NCBI RefSeq assembly: GCF_000372405.1
Contig: NZ_AQVC01000019.1
Span: forward strand, 1 to 43,214
DNA from: Porphyromonas somerae DSM 23386
GTDB taxonomy: Bacteria > Bacteroidota > Bacteroidia > Bacteroidales > Porphyromonadaceae
Length of the DNA: 43,214 nucleotides
Direction of reading: 5' to 3'
Both the position numbers and the translations under genes were made by a program. The notes under the pieces are model-generated. The model was not told the origin of the DNA. It searched no databases and worked only from the letters and a program-made list of their open reading frames with translations. This document shows positions 17,444 to 27,168 of this stretch, piece after piece (within the stretch, counting starts at the first letter, position 1; each line of letters opens with the position of its first letter).

Positions 17444-19750
17444 TTATTCTTTACGTAGTTTGGCAAATTTAAGAATCAATTGGCGAACTGAGTTATCCTC
17501 CAATCGCACACTCACTTTACTTCCCATAATTGAAGTCTCCACGAAACCAAGGATTTCACACCTTCCTAGGTGATTGTGATAGACGATGTCCCCTTTCTTT
17601 AGGTCGGTATCGGCTGCCGTATCTGTCAGCACCTCATTTTCTCTACCACTTGGGCCATCACTACCTACCTGCCGACTATGCTTGATGCGAGTCATCCGCT
17701 TTGGAGCAGAGGGAGTGGGGGGAAGGTCACGATGCAATTGTTGTAGCTTTTCAATGGCTTTCTCCATAACTCCTCCCGAAACGATTCCAGAGTTATCTTT
17801 CACATACTTCGGGTCTAGCTCCCTCAGGAATCGACTTGGCATGGCCATATTAGTTTGCCCATTTACCATCCGCTCCCTAGCATAGCTCAGGGTGCAGTGT
17901 TCTTTCGCACGTGTAATTGCCACGTAGAGTAGGCGACGCTCCTCCTCAATATCAGCTATACCAGTGCTTCTATTACTTGGAATTATACCCTCCTCTAGTC
18001 CCACACAAAATATATGGTCAAATTCAAGGCCTTTGGAGGCGTGCATGGTCATCAGAGTCACCTTTGGGGTGTCGTCGTCTTCAGTATCTTGATCGGTATA
18101 AAGCGTCATCTCCCTTACAAAGTCCTCAAGAGAGGGCTCTTCTTCGCCTTGCTCCAGTTTTCTTCGGGTGATAAAATCATCTAGGGCACTCACCAGCTCC
18201 GCAATGTTGTCCATTCTAGACTGTCCCTCTACGCTCCCATCATTGTACATCGCCTTTAGCCCTGTTAGTTCAATTACCTTCTGGAGATAGGGGATTGGGG
18301 CTAGATCATCAGCTAGACTTGTAATCACCTCTATCAGCTCCACGAAAGCACTTAGCTTGCTGATCCCTGCACCTCGCACCACACCTGAGAGTTGCTCTGG
18401 ACTTTTGGCGGTGCTCATCAGAGACAACCCCTTTTCATTGGCCACTTTAGCTATGCCTTCAAAGGTCACCGCCCCAATTCCTCTTGCCGGCACATTGTAG
18501 ACCCTTCGGAAGGCCTCATCATCATCAGGATTGATCACCAACCTTAGATAAGCGAGTAAATCCTTCACCTCTTTTCTATCGAAAAAGGAGAGCCCGCCAT
18601 AGATGCGGGTGGGGATGCTAAACATCTTGAGATACTGCTCTAGCAATCTACTCTGTGCATTGGTGCGATATAGAATGGCAATATCCTCAGGGTTGGTATC
18701 AGAGTGGATCAGTTGATTGACCTGTGCCGCTACCTGCTGAGCCTCCATAGGTGCACTAAACGACTCAAAAAGCAGAGATTTCTCACCTTTACCAGCTACT
18801 GCCTCTACCACCTTAGGGATCCGCTTTTCATTTTTGGCGATCAACCCATTCGCTAGCTCCACAATATTGCCAGTCGAGCGGTAATTCTTGGTGAGCTTAA
18901 ATAGCTTAGCCCCAGGGAAGGTAGTTTGGAAGTTGATGATATTATCTATCACCGCCCCTCTAAAAGAGTAAATACTCTGAGCATCATCACCCACTACCAT
19001 CAGCTCCGTAGAAGGTCCTTTGAGTTGCTGAACAATCTTATGCTGAACCCTATTAGTATCTTGGTACTCATCGATGAGAATATACCTAAACCTCTCATGG
19101 AAGGTGGCTTTTACATCTTCATGTTGTTGCAACAGTCGAAGCATATTCAGCAGAAGGTCATCAAAGTCCATCGCATTAGCTCGTTGGCACCTCGTCTCGT
19201 ACTCCCGATATATTTTGGGCAATGCGGGTACGCTTTTTCGGAGGTCATGCCTATGGGCTACCATCTCATCTGCTAGGTCTCTAGGCGAAAGCCCACTATT
19301 TTTAGCATTAGAGATCTCCGCCTGAATGTAGCTAGGCTTGTACATCTTTTCATCTAGTTGGAGCTCTTTCACGATCATCTTCACCAAAGACTTAGAGTCG
19401 GTGGTATCATAGATTGTATACGAATGATTGTACCCTAAGCGGTCGGCATAGCTCCTCAAAAAGCGAGCAAATACCGAGTGAAACGTCCCCATAGTGATCA
19501 ATCCTGCCACCGGGCCTCCTACCAGTGTGCCGATACGCTCTCGCATCTCCCGAGCTGCTTTATTCGTAAAGGTCAGTGCCAATATCTGGAAAGGAGCCAC
19601 CCCTTCGGTAAGGAGGTAGGCGATCTTTGTGGTGAGCACCCTCGTTTTGCCCGACCCAGCACCTGCCAGTATCAAGCTATCAGAGCCGCTATGGACTACC
19701 GCCTCTTTTTGCTCAGGATTGAGCTCCTTAAGTAGTTCTTCTCTATTCAT
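17444..19750 (-). CDS. UvrD/PcrA-type superfamily 1 DNA helicase
   Basis: A 768-residue 3'-5' helicase of the UvrD/PcrA/Rep group. Motifs: Walker A AGAGSGKT (29-36), LTFTNKAAREM (Ia), DEYQDTN (227-233), DDAQSIYSFRGA, LTKNYRST, VTLMTMHASKGLEF and RRLLYVAITRA near the C-terminal half. The last 50 residues (KKGDIVYHNHLGRCEILGF and on) form the Tudor-like RNA-polymerase/DNA-binding domain of PcrA. It unwinds DNA in nucleotide excision and mismatch repair and removes stalled complexes. Its ATG overlaps the uvrA stop codon (ATGA), so expression is coupled with UvrA, with which it cooperates in excision repair. Confidence 0.95.
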   Translation of the reverse strand: MNREELLKELNPEQKEAVVHSGSDSLILAGAGSGKTRVLTTKIAYLLTEGVAPFQILALTFTNKAAREMRERIGTLVGGPVAGLITMGTFHSVFARFLRSYADRLGYNHSYTIYDTTDSKSLVKMIVKELQLDEKMYKPSYIQAEISNAKNSGLSPRDLADEMVAHRHDLRKSVPALPKIYREYETRCQRANAMDFDDLLLNMLRLLQQHEDVKATFHERFRYILIDEYQDTNRVQHKIVQQLKGPSTELMVVGDDAQSIYSFRGAVIDNIINFQTTFPGAKLFKLTKNYRSTGNIVELANGLIAKNEKRIPKVVEAVAGKGEKSLLFESFSAPMEAQQVAAQVNQLIHSDTNPEDIAILYRTNAQSRLLEQYLKMFSIPTRIYGGLSFFDRKEVKDLLAYLRLVINPDDDEAFRRVYNVPARGIGAVTFEGIAKVANEKGLSLMSTAKSPEQLSGVVRGAGISKLSAFVELIEVITSLADDLAPIPYLQKVIELTGLKAMYNDGSVEGQSRMDNIAELVSALDDFITRRKLEQGEEEPSLEDFVREMTLYTDQDTEDDDTPKVTLMTMHASKGLEFDHIFCVGLEEGIIPSNRSTGIADIEEERRLLYVAITRAKEHCTLSYARERMVNGQTNMAMPSRFLRELDPKYVKDNSGIVSGGVMEKAIEKLQQLHRDLPPTPSAPKRMTRIKHSRQVGSDGPSGRENEVLTDTAADTDLKKGDIVYHNHLGRCEILGFVETSIMGSKVSVRLEDNSVRQLILKFAKLRKE

Positions 19751-22605
19751 TTTTGCTTTAATTCATCCCTTAAGAAAGGAGTGGTATACCCCTTATCTTG
19801 TGCGATCATCTCTTCTGGAGTTCCTTCAAAAACAATGCGACCTCCCTTTTCGCCCCCCTCAGGACCTATCTCAATGATGTGATCCGCCACTTTGATGACA
19901 TCTAGATTGTGCTCAATGATCACTACCGTATTGCCTTTGTCTACCAATTTCTGAAGAATATTCATCAGTACCCGGATATCCTCAAAATGAAGTCCTGTAG
20001 TGGGTTCATCTAGGAAGTAAACCGTCTTCCCCGTATCCCGCTTCATCAATTCTGTGGCGAGCTTTACCCGCTGTGCTTCTCCGCCAGATAGCGTATTGCT
20101 CGACTGTCCTAGCTTGATATAGCCCAGCCCCACATCTTGCAGAGCCTTTATCTTCCGTAGGATATTTGGCTGGGTGTCGAAAAACTCTACCGCCATATTC
20201 ACTGTCATATCCAGTACATCGGCGATTGATTTTCCTTTGTACCTCACCTCCAACGTCTCCCGATTATAGCGACGCCCTTTACACGTCTCGCACGGCACAT
20301 AGACATCGGGTAGGAAGTTCATCTCAATCTTTTTATAACCATTGCCTTTGCAGGTCTCACATCGTCCACCCTTCACATTAAACGAGAAACGCCCTGGCTT
20401 ATAGGCACGAATCTTGCTCTCCGGCATCTCCACAAAGAGATTGCGGATATCTGTAAACACCCCCGTATAGGTCGCAGGATTGCTTCGTGGCATCTTTCCA
20501 ATGGGTGATTGATCTACCTGCACCACCTTATCCACCTCTTCAATCCCCTCAATTGTTTTATAGGGTAGGGGTTCCTCCAAAGAGCGATAAAAGTGCTTGG
20601 AGAGGGCTGGGTAAAGGGTGTCATTGATGTAGGTTGACTTCCCGCTCCCCGATACCCCCGTCACCAGTACTAGCTTTCCTAATGGAATCTCTAGCGTATC
20701 CCCTTTGAGATTATTCCCAGTGGCGCCAATCAATCGGAGCGAACTTCCTTTCCCCTTTCTCCGACTAGTGGGTACCTCAATAGCTTTGGTGCCATTAAGA
20801 TACTGTGCTGTTAACGTATCCGCCGAGAGCATCTCCTTTGGCGTGCCACTATAGATTACCTTTCCACCCTTGCGTCCAGCTCCAGGACCCATATCTACGA
20901 TGTAGTCCGCTGCCAGCATCATATCCTTATCGTGCTCTACCACGATCAGCGAATTGCCTTGATCCCGAAGTCGTTTTAGTGATTCTATCAGCCTTGTATT
21001 ATCTCTCTGGTGCAGACCGATGCTCGGCTCATCTAGAATATAAAGCACATTCACCAGCTTACTTCCTAGCTGTGTAGCCAGCCTAATTCTCTGCATCTCT
21101 CCGCCCGAAAGCGAACCAGTAGTGCGATTAAGCGTGAGATAGTCCAACCCCATCTCCAGTAAAAACTCCAGACGGTTCACAATCTCCTTGATAATCTCCT
21201 TCGCCACCACCTTCTTCCGCTTCTCAATCTTGTCGGAGACCCCCGTGATCCACTCTAGCAGCTTAGGAAGCGACCAATTACAAACCTCAGAAATATCGTG
21301 CCCATCAATCTTAAAAGAGAGTGCTACCTTATTAAGTCGCTTACCTCCGCAAGATGGACAACACTTGTAAGTACTAAACTGATTGGCCCACTTACGTATT
21401 TTGCTCGATTCCTCCTCGTCTGCTAAAGCCCTGAGATAGGCAATCAGCCCATCATACGAAAAGAGACGCTCCACCTTACCTGTTGCCTCCACTTTGTGCT
21501 TGAGAGGATAGTCTACACCATTCATAATATCATCCATCAGCTCCTCTGGAAACTCCTTAATCGGGTCATTGATGGTGAAACCGTGGTGCTCAGTGATCGC
21601 CTCTAGTTGCTTAAATATCATATTGGGCTTAAAGTTGCCCAATGGAGCCAGTCCTCCCTGACGAATGGTTCGAGAGGGGTCGGGGATGATCTTGCTCATA
21701 TCAGGAGCCGGAACCTCCCCAATGCCCTTACACTTGGGGCAAGCTCCCTGGGGTGAGTTAAAGGAAAAGGTATGTGGTGCTGGCTCTTCAAAGCTTTCGC
21801 CCGTCTCGGCATCCATCAATTGCTTACTGTAAAATAGGGGCTCCTCTGTAGATTGATACTTCTGAACCATCACGACGCCTTTTCCAAGATGAAGTGCCAC
21901 TCGAAGTGCCTCCTTTAACCGAGAAAGCGACTCTTCATTCTCTTGTAGAGCCAACTTATCAATAAGCACCTCTACCCTATGGTTTTGGTATCGTGCTAAT
22001 GCCAGTCCAGGTTTCAGCTCCAGCATCTCTCCATCGGCACGAACATAGAGATAGCCCTTTCGTCGCATACTCTCTAGAAGCTCCCGGTAGTGCCCTTTTC
22101 GATCCCGCACTATCGGGGCAAATATTTGGATGCGTTGGTTGTTGAAGTCCCTACATACCATAGCGAAGATTTGCTCCTCATTGTGGCTGACCATCGCCTT
22201 GCCCCCTTTGCTATAAGCGGTAGCGGTGCGTGCATAGAGCAGTCGCAAAAAGTCATAGATTTCTGTCGTGGTGCCTATGGTACTCCTTGGGTTCTTGACA
22301 GTGGTCTTTTGCTCGATGGAGATAACAGGCGAGAGCCCAATGATTTGGTCTACGTCTGGACGTTCGAGATTACCGAGGAAGCCTCTTGCGTATGCCGAAA
22401 AGGTCTCAATATAACGTCTATTCCCCTCCGCATATATGGTGTCAAAAGCAAGCGACGACTTTCCACTACCACTCAAGCCTGTGACTACGGCAAGTGAATG
22501 GCGAGGAATCTCTACATCTATATCTTTGAGATTGTGTTCGCGAGCCCCCAGCACCACCAATTGTTGCTCTTGTGACTGGCTATTTATATTATTATTCTTG
22601 TCCAT
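19747..22605 (-). CDS. uvrA: Excinuclease ABC subunit UvrA
   Basis: A 952-residue UvrA, the DNA-damage sensor of nucleotide excision repair. Two ABC ATPase halves are intact: GLSGSGKS (43-50) and GVSGSGKST in the second half, with ABC signatures [13 protein letters not shown] and [13 protein letters not shown]. Zinc motifs are present in both halves (CPKCKGIG with [18 protein letters not shown] with CETCKG). The C-terminus is normal. It is the first gene of the uvrA-pcrA-tdk operon. Upstream is a long repeat-containing stretch with a -7-like box just before the start. Confidence 0.98.
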   Translation of the reverse strand: MDKNNNINSQSQEQQLVVLGAREHNLKDIDVEIPRHSLAVVTGLSGSGKSSLAFDTIYAEGNRRYIETFSAYARGFLGNLERPDVDQIIGLSPVISIEQKTTVKNPRSTIGTTTEIYDFLRLLYARTATAYSKGGKAMVSHNEEQIFAMVCRDFNNQRIQIFAPIVRDRKGHYRELLESMRRKGYLYVRADGEMLELKPGLALARYQNHRVEVLIDKLALQENEESLSRLKEALRVALHLGKGVVMVQKYQSTEEPLFYSKQLMDAETGESFEEPAPHTFSFNSPQGACPKCKGIGEVPAPDMSKIIPDPSRTIRQGGLAPLGNFKPNMIFKQLEAITEHHGFTINDPIKEFPEELMDDIMNGVDYPLKHKVEATGKVERLFSYDGLIAYLRALADEEESSKIRKWANQFSTYKCCPSCGGKRLNKVALSFKIDGHDISEVCNWSLPKLLEWITGVSDKIEKRKKVVAKEIIKEIVNRLEFLLEMGLDYLTLNRTTGSLSGGEMQRIRLATQLGSKLVNVLYILDEPSIGLHQRDNTRLIESLKRLRDQGNSLIVVEHDKDMMLAADYIVDMGPGAGRKGGKVIYSGTPKEMLSADTLTAQYLNGTKAIEVPTSRRKGKGSSLRLIGATGNNLKGDTLEIPLGKLVLVTGVSGSGKSTYINDTLYPALSKHFYRSLEEPLPYKTIEGIEEVDKVVQVDQSPIGKMPRSNPATYTGVFTDIRNLFVEMPESKIRAYKPGRFSFNVKGGRCETCKGNGYKKIEMNFLPDVYVPCETCKGRRYNRETLEVRYKGKSIADVLDMTVNMAVEFFDTQPNILRKIKALQDVGLGYIKLGQSSNTLSGGEAQRVKLATELMKRDTGKTVYFLDEPTTGLHFEDIRVLMNILQKLVDKGNTVVIIEHNLDVIKVADHIIEIGPEGGEKGGRIVFEGTPEEMIAQDKGYTTPFLRDELKQK

Positions 22606-22627
22606 TTTTACTACCCTATATGACTTG

Positions 22628-22635
22628 CAAACTTA
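22628..22635 (-). promoter_or_regulatory. Putative -7 box of the uvrA operon
   Basis: The minus strand reads TAAGTTTG, matching TAnnTTTG, 22 bases before the uvrA ATG. No good -33 element is visible and no LexA-type box was recognised. Confidence 0.35.
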
Positions 22636-22790
22636 ACCATTTTATTTGAGGTGTTCATCTAAAATAATAGATGGGGTCAGCAGATTCTCCTTGCGGGTTA
22701 GCCCCCTTGTCAAGAACAAGACAATTACATGGGTAGATCGCCATCTCTATGTGCCTCCATAAAACCTCCATGCTGGTAGGGAAAAGTTGA

Positions 22791-22864
22791 GATGCAACTA
22801 AGCAATCGGCGAGTTGCAACTAAGCATTTGCCGAGTTGCATCTCGCCGATTGCTTAGTTGCATC
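22791..22864 (-). repeat. 22-bp periodic array, four palindromic octamers (array 2)
   Basis: GATGCAAC or GTTGCAAC/GTTGCATC starts at 22791, 22813, 22835 and 22857, exactly 22 bases apart. Spacers are TAAGCAATCGGCGA, TAAGCATTTGCCGA and TCGCCGATTGCTTA; the first and third are exact reverse complements. The outer 30-base halves can therefore pair with a single mismatch around a 14-base loop. Flanks show it lies in the opposite orientation to arrays 1 and 3. Confidence 0.9.
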
Positions 22865-22906
22865 TCGGTTGACGCTAATATATAGTGTTGAATTTCAATT
22901 GATTGT

Positions 22907-22932
22907 AAAAGGAGTCTCAAAGACCCTTTTTT
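22907..22932. other. Terminator-like hairpin of unknown parentage
   Basis: AAAAGG(A)GTCT, CAA, AGACCCTTTT folds into a 10-bp stem with one bulged A, followed by more T on the plus strand and TTTTAC on the minus strand. No gene on either strand leads into it, so it may mark the end of an unrecognised small RNA or be decay product of a repeat. Confidence 0.35.
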
Positions 22933-23056
22933 AGCCTGATTCTTCATCTTATTTTGCAGCTTGAAATTCTGAAAAGTAGGGTGCCTCGTGTGGGGGTAAA
23001 GTATATGATTACAATGCCACAGTTGCTGAAATGCGAAGAGGCATATTACCTTCCTT

Positions 23057-23261
23057 GAGACTGTTGCACGAAGGCGATCTGCGGCATTGCTATCGGAATT
23101 CGGGTTCGGTCACGTACGTGAGTACGCTCCCTTCACCCTCATCCTCAGCGCCTTTTTGAGTACCTTGGCAGCCTAGCGGCTGCCTTGCATCTCATCCTTC
23201 GTGCAAAGTCTCGGCACATTTGAAGCAAATGTGCGAGAATGGCACTTCGTGCAACATTCTC
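23057..23261. mobile_element. Miniature inverted-repeat element, long form (copy 2)
   Basis: It has the same ends as copy 1 (GAGACTGTTGCACGAAG; right end reverse complement GAGAATGTTGCACGAAG). It is flanked by the perfect 7-bp direct repeat CTTCCTT (23050-23056 and 23261-23267). Relative to the copy at 43042 it carries an extra 32 bases containing the hairpin GGCAGCC-TAGC-GGCTGCC (23167-23184). It also has the terminal module with GCACATTTG-AAG-CAAATGTGC and GAGAATG...CATTCTC hairpins. The TCACGTACGTGA palindrome is kept. No coding capacity. Confidence 0.8.
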
Positions 23262-23290
23262 TTCCTTCATTTTGACCCGATCATAAAAAT

Positions 23291-23330
23291 AGAGGAGCAA
23301 AGGGAGTTCATTATCTCCCTTTGCTCCTCT
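23291..23330 (-). terminator. Terminator of PPi-phosphofructokinase gene
   Basis: AGAGGAGCAAAGGGAG and CTCCCTTTGCTCCTCT form a perfect 16-bp stem with an 8-base loop, followed on the minus strand by ATTTTTATG. It starts 18 bases beyond the stop codon. Confidence 0.9.
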
Positions 23331-23348
23331 AAATATGCTTGTTAAGTC

Positions 23349-24995
23349 TTACTCTTGCTCTAGGCGAAGAGTCTCAGTTGTCTGGTCACAAACCTCGCTA
23401 GGTCCAAAATATTGGATCGGTCCTGGATAAACAAAGCAGGTCTCGTGAGCCCACTTATCACGATACTGTTCAAAGGTCTTGAAAGGCTTGCCCTCAAGTT
23501 CTACCAGTGCCTTGCGAATAACAGGTTTCATAGAACCGTGGCGGCGCTCCATATTCATCATCATAGTGATAGGAATACCACCAGCTTTCCACTCTGCTGC
23601 AGGGCGAGTAGTATTGCGGATAGAGCTCATATAGCCCGTCTTGCCTGCTGCAATCAATTGAGCTGCATTGTAGCCAAGGCTATAGCAGTAGTCGGCATCA
23701 AAGTTGGATGGAGCAGCACAACGACCTTCGTACCCGAAGAAGTGACGCTGGATGCTAAATTTACCTACATACTTACCCTCTGCCTTCCACTCTTTGAGCT
23801 TCTCCTTAACCATTTCGGCAAGGAGCTTCTCAGTCTCGATCAGCGATACCTGCACATTGCCGTGAGGGTCACGGTCTAGAGTGAGCTGGCGTGCCACATC
23901 CTCTGGCAGTGACTTGAAGACCTTGCTATTCTCTGCAGAAAGACGGTCTATCACAAACTCTCTCTGAGCCTCCTTATTTAGCTTGGCAAATGCATCGCCC
24001 TCATGGGCTAATAGATCATTGAGCTCGGCAATGAGGGCATTCATTGCTGGGATAAACTCGATCAAACCCTCAGGAATCAATACGGTACCGAAGTTAAGGC
24101 CTTCTTTCGCTCTATCAGCCACGATCTGAGCAATGTATGTGACGATATCATCAAGACTTTGTTCCTTTGCCAGTACCTCCTCAGAGACGATGCAGATATT
24201 AGGCTGGGTTTGAAGAGCACACTCCAAAGCAATATGCGAAGCGGAGCGACCCATCAACTTGATGAAGTGCCAATACTTACGTGCAGAGTTGCAGTCTCTC
24301 TGGATATTGCCAATCAATTCAGAGTAGACCTTAGTGGCGGTATCAAAACCAAAGGAGCTCTCAATCTGCTCATTCTTAAGGTCGCCATCAATAGTCTTTG
24401 GGCAACCCAATACCTGAACACCAGCATTGATCTTCTTGTAGTACTCTGCCAAAACGCATGCATTGGTGTTGGAGTCGTCACCACCGATAATGACGAGTGC
24501 CTGGATATCTAGCTTACGAAGGATGATTAGACCCTTATCAAACTGCTCCTCAGTCTCAAGCTTGGTACGACCAGAGCCGATGATATCAAAACCACCAGTA
24601 TTGCGGTACTCATCCATAATTTCGCTGGTGATCTCCATATACTTATGGTCGATAAGTCCGGCAGGACCCATTAAGAATCCATAGAGCCGGCTATCCTTAT
24701 TTATCTTCTTGATGCCGTCAAAGATACCTGCAATCACATTGTGTCCGCCAGGAGCTTGACCCCCTGATAGGATCACGCCGACGTTGATTGGCTTGGTATG
24801 CAATGGTGCATCTCCCTTTTCAAATGCAATCGTAGGAAGTCCGTAGGTGTTTGGGAAGAGTTGCTTAATCTCTTCTTGGTCATCTACTGAGTGGGTAGGA
24901 TTACCCTCTACTACCTTTACATTGCCCTTTAGTGCATTGGGAAGTTTAGGCTCATATTTTGAGCGAGCCTTTTGAAGTGGACTAATTGTTCTCAT
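23349..24995 (-). CDS. pfp: Diphosphate-fructose-6-phosphate 1-phosphotransferase (PPi-dependent PFK)
   Basis: A 548-residue long-type phosphofructokinase that reversibly phosphorylates fructose 6-phosphate with pyrophosphate. It has the N-terminal [13 protein letters not shown] (78-90), GGDDSNTNA (171-179) and PKTIDGDL (199-206). Asp in GGDD (position equal to the Gly of ATP-PFKs) and Lys in PKTIDGD are the established markers of PPi use. Length matches the plant-beta/Bacteroides type rather than the 320-residue ATP enzyme. The small membrane protein gene lies 31 bases upstream in the same direction. In an anaerobe PPi use would save ATP and allow gluconeogenic flow. Confidence 0.95.
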   Translation of the reverse strand: MRTISPLQKARSKYEPKLPNALKGNVKVVEGNPTHSVDDQEEIKQLFPNTYGLPTIAFEKGDAPLHTKPINVGVILSGGQAPGGHNVIAGIFDGIKKINKDSRLYGFLMGPAGLIDHKYMEITSEIMDEYRNTGGFDIIGSGRTKLETEEQFDKGLIILRKLDIQALVIIGGDDSNTNACVLAEYYKKINAGVQVLGCPKTIDGDLKNEQIESSFGFDTATKVYSELIGNIQRDCNSARKYWHFIKLMGRSASHIALECALQTQPNICIVSEEVLAKEQSLDDIVTYIAQIVADRAKEGLNFGTVLIPEGLIEFIPAMNALIAELNDLLAHEGDAFAKLNKEAQREFVIDRLSAENSKVFKSLPEDVARQLTLDRDPHGNVQVSLIETEKLLAEMVKEKLKEWKAEGKYVGKFSIQRHFFGYEGRCAAPSNFDADYCYSLGYNAAQLIAAGKTGYMSSIRNTTRPAAEWKAGGIPITMMMNMERRHGSMKPVIRKALVELEGKPFKTFEQYRDKWAHETCFVYPGPIQYFGPSEVCDQTTETLRLEQE

Positions 24996-25026
24996 CTTTC
25001 TTATCTAAATTATATAGTTGAATAAC

Positions 25027-25284
25027 CTATCTATCTCTATGAAAGTCGAAGCGCTTTGGCTCTCTATCTCTGCTTCGACTGCCTGGGCGTTTTTGGTCAT
25101 TGGTACGGACAAATATCAGCATCAATGCTAGATTAACCACCAAAATCAAGGTGCAACCCCCAAAGAGTAGCCCCTTGGCGCCTGGTAGTAGTACAAAGAA
25201 GAGTATACTACCTATCAGACACAATACAATCAGCACAAGAAGTGTCCGCTTAAAACCTTTCCAAAATCCAGCAGATGGTGCCAT
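25027..25284 (-). CDS. Small two-helix membrane protein, unknown function
   Basis: An 85-residue protein not assigned to a named family. Two hydrophobic helices (about 13-34 and 39-59) are joined by a short Gly/Pro turn (LLPGAKGLLFGG). The C-terminal 25 residues are strongly basic and polar, with RSRDREPKRFDFHRDR, consistent with a cytoplasmic tail. Similar short DUF4834-like two-TM proteins with a charged tail are found in Bacteroidetes; the link is tentative. It lies 31 bases before the phosphofructokinase gene and may be co-transcribed with it. The codons and a -7 box upstream support it being real. Confidence 0.65.
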   Translation of the reverse strand: MAPSAGFWKGFKRTLLVLIVLCLIGSILFFVLLPGAKGLLFGGCTLILVVNLALMLIFVRTNDQKRPGSRSRDREPKRFDFHRDR

Positions 25285-25324
25285 AACCTTACTTATAAAC
25301 TATTTTAATTATCGGCTTACTTTA

Positions 25325-25332
25325 CAAAGATA
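25325..25332 (-). promoter_or_regulatory. Putative -7 box for the small membrane protein/PFK transcript
   Basis: The minus strand reads TATCTTTG, matching TAnnTTTG, 40 bases before the 85-codon gene. No clear -33 element. It faces away from the divergent promoter at 25395-25426. Confidence 0.4.
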
Positions 25333-25394
25333 CTCATTTATCGCCAATAAACCGCTATTTAATAGGTAATTTAGGGCCTTTATAAAGAGACGTT

Positions 25395-25426
25395 TTTGTG
25401 GTGGTTGCTACTTTTTTGTATCTTTG
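25395..25426 (+). promoter_or_regulatory. Bacteroidetes-type promoter of the SDR-methylase-YciO genes
   Basis: TTTG (25395-25398), 20 bases, TATCTTTG (25419-25426), with the first ATG 57 bases further on. A good consensus match. Confidence 0.75.
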
Positions 25427-25483
25427 AAGAAGAGGTATGGGAGTGATGAAATATACTATATAATATAGGAGTGCGAGAAGAAG

Positions 25484-26386
25484 ATGGAACGGATTTTAGT
25501 AACAGGTGGTGAGGAGCTATTGGCTCGACACTTTGAGAGGATGTATCGTGGGGTCTATGATGTACGACTGCTTTGTCGGCGTCCTTCAAGAGCTGGTGAG
25601 TTTTATTGGAATCCTCTACGTGACGAGCTAGACCCGGCCGCTTTAGAGGGGGTGAATCATATAGTACATACGGCTGGTATAGCTGGCGTGGGAAGTCGCC
25701 TAGACCTTAGAGGTAGGGATCGCTTGTGGCGTGAGCGTGTGGGAGGTGCCGCTTTGATCGGGCGTCATCTATTGGCTAGTGGTGCTCAGCTTGAGAGCTT
25801 CGTAAACGTTTCTTCTACAGCTATATATGGAAGTGGCCTAGACCCATACATTCACACTGAAGCATCACCTGTCGGGAGTGGTTTCCTTGCCGGTCTCTAT
25901 GTAGGTGGTGAGGAGGAAGCGTATCTACTTGAGGCCGAAGCATTGGCTAAGAGGTGGGTATCGCTTAGAATGGGGAAGGTGCTTTGTGGTTATGGCGGAG
26001 TGCTACCATATATGACCGTTGGTGGTAATTATGGACTTGCCCTACTGTGTGGCATAGGTCAACAGCTAGTACCTTGGGTGCATGTGAGTGATGCCATGAG
26101 GTCTATTTGGCTAGCTATTGAAAACCGTGAGATGCGTGGGGTGTACAATGTCGTTGCTCCAGAATGGGTTAGTTATCGGGAGATAGCTACATTATCGGCT
26201 CAGATGAGGAGTGGACGGTCACTCCCTCTACCTATCCCTCGTGGTGTATGGCGTGCTGCTGTCGGGGCTTGGGGCGGTCCACTGATGCATAGCCAGAGGG
26301 TCGCTTCTGAGCGGATTGAGGAGCTGGGTTTTGACTACTTATATCCAGATATTTCTGGAGCATTGCAACATATTTATGGGGAATAA
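25484..26386 (+). CDS. TIGR01777-type NAD(P)-dependent sugar epimerase-like protein (YfcH/SulA-like)
   Basis: A 300-residue extended SDR-fold protein like YfcH. Features are a Rossmann start (ERILVTGGEELL), the HTAGIAG segment, SFVNVSSTAIYG and a C-terminal DUF1731-like part. The dinucleotide loop is degenerate: TGGEELLARHF replaces the usual TGGTGFIGR, losing two glycines. The YxxxK catalytic pair is not evident, as is common in this subgroup. Substrate unknown. The last 11 bases overlap the next gene, suggesting translational coupling. Confidence 0.8.
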   Translation: MERILVTGGEELLARHFERMYRGVYDVRLLCRRPSRAGEFYWNPLRDELDPAALEGVNHIVHTAGIAGVGSRLDLRGRDRLWRERVGGAALIGRHLLASGAQLESFVNVSSTAIYGSGLDPYIHTEASPVGSGFLAGLYVGGEEEAYLLEAEALAKRWVSLRMGKVLCGYGGVLPYMTVGGNYGLALLCGIGQQLVPWVHVSDAMRSIWLAIENREMRGVYNVVAPEWVSYREIATLSAQMRSGRSLPLPIPRGVWRAAVGAWGGPLMHSQRVASERIEELGFDYLYPDISGALQHIYGE

Positions 26387-27116
26387 TGAAGGATTGGGAA
26401 AGCTTTACCTAATCCCCATAGAGCTGGGTAATGTGGAGGTAGAGCAGTATCAACCACAGCGGACATTGGAGCTCCTTGGTCGACTTCGCTATTATGTGGT
26501 GGAAAATGCTCGGACTGCTCGGAGATATTTGTCCCGGTCGGTGCCAGGGCTAGATATTTCCTCTTTGACAATCTATGAGCTAGATAAGCATCAAGGGTAT
26601 TCCTATCCTCGGGAGGAGGTTATGGAGCTACTTCGTCAGGGTGAAGATGTGGGAGTGATGAGTGAGGCAGGTTGCCCTGGGGTAGCCGACCCTGGTCACC
26701 GTGTCGTGATTGATTGCCACCGTGCTGGTATGCGAGTGGTTCCCTTGGTAGGGCCTTCGTCTATCTTACTTTCTCTAATGGCTTCTGGATTTAATGGTCA
26801 ATATTTTACCTTTTATGGTTATCTCCCACATGACCGTGCCTCACGGCGTCAGCAGCTACTAGAGTGCCAACGTCGTGCGCTGGATAAGGGAGAAACACAG
26901 ATATTTATTGAAGCACCTTATCGTAATGACCAATTGATAAGAGAGCTGTGTGACCTTCTCTCCCCAGCGCTGTACCTTTCTGTAGCAGTGGACTTGACTA
27001 CAAGTGAGGAGGAAATCACCACTTTGCCTCTTTCTCTTTGGTCAAAGCATCTAAAGGGAGGTCTTTCGTACCACAAGCGCCCTGCAATCTTTTTGCTTGG
27101 TAGAGGAGACGACTAG
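26376..27116 (+). CDS. RsmI-like SAM-dependent methyltransferase (tetrapyrrole methylase fold)
   Basis: A 246-residue protein of the RsmI/tetrapyrrole methylase family, which includes the 16S rRNA C1402 ribose methylase. Markers: GKLYLIPIELGN near the start, GVMSEAGCPGVADPGHRVV (SAM loop), PLVGPSSILLSLMASGFNG, YGYLP and FIEAPYRN. Bacteroidetes often have a second RsmI-like protein in addition to RsmI, and the LGNVEVEQYQP opening differs from the usual PIGNLxD of RsmI. I therefore give no gene symbol. Start: ATG at 26376, 11 bases inside the preceding gene; a TTG nearer GKLYL is possible. Confidence 0.85.
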   Translation: MGNNEGLGKLYLIPIELGNVEVEQYQPQRTLELLGRLRYYVVENARTARRYLSRSVPGLDISSLTIYELDKHQGYSYPREEVMELLRQGEDVGVMSEAGCPGVADPGHRVVIDCHRAGMRVVPLVGPSSILLSLMASGFNGQYFTFYGYLPHDRASRRQQLLECQRRALDKGETQIFIEAPYRNDQLIRELCDLLSPALYLSVAVDLTTSEEEITTLPLSLWSKHLKGGLSYHKRPAIFLLGRGDD

Positions 27117-27168
27117 TCAACTCATCTTATTAGCAGCTTTTATTTATGGGATTATATTGTAAGAAGAG

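Larger units (their letters stand above)
22606..23348. other. Gene-free stretch with repeats between uvrA and PPi-phosphofructokinase
   Basis: From left to right it has a uvrA -7-like box, a GTTGCAAC array (22791-22864), a small terminator-like hairpin (22907-22932), a miniature element (23057-23261) and the phosphofructokinase terminator (23291-23330). About 150 bases at 22640-22785 show nothing recognisable. Confidence 0.8.

Noticed and set aside
22640-22785. A possible tRNA or small gene upstream of uvrA
   Set aside because: The CTTGT/ACAAG inverted pair is short, no cloverleaf forms and no frame of useful length exists.
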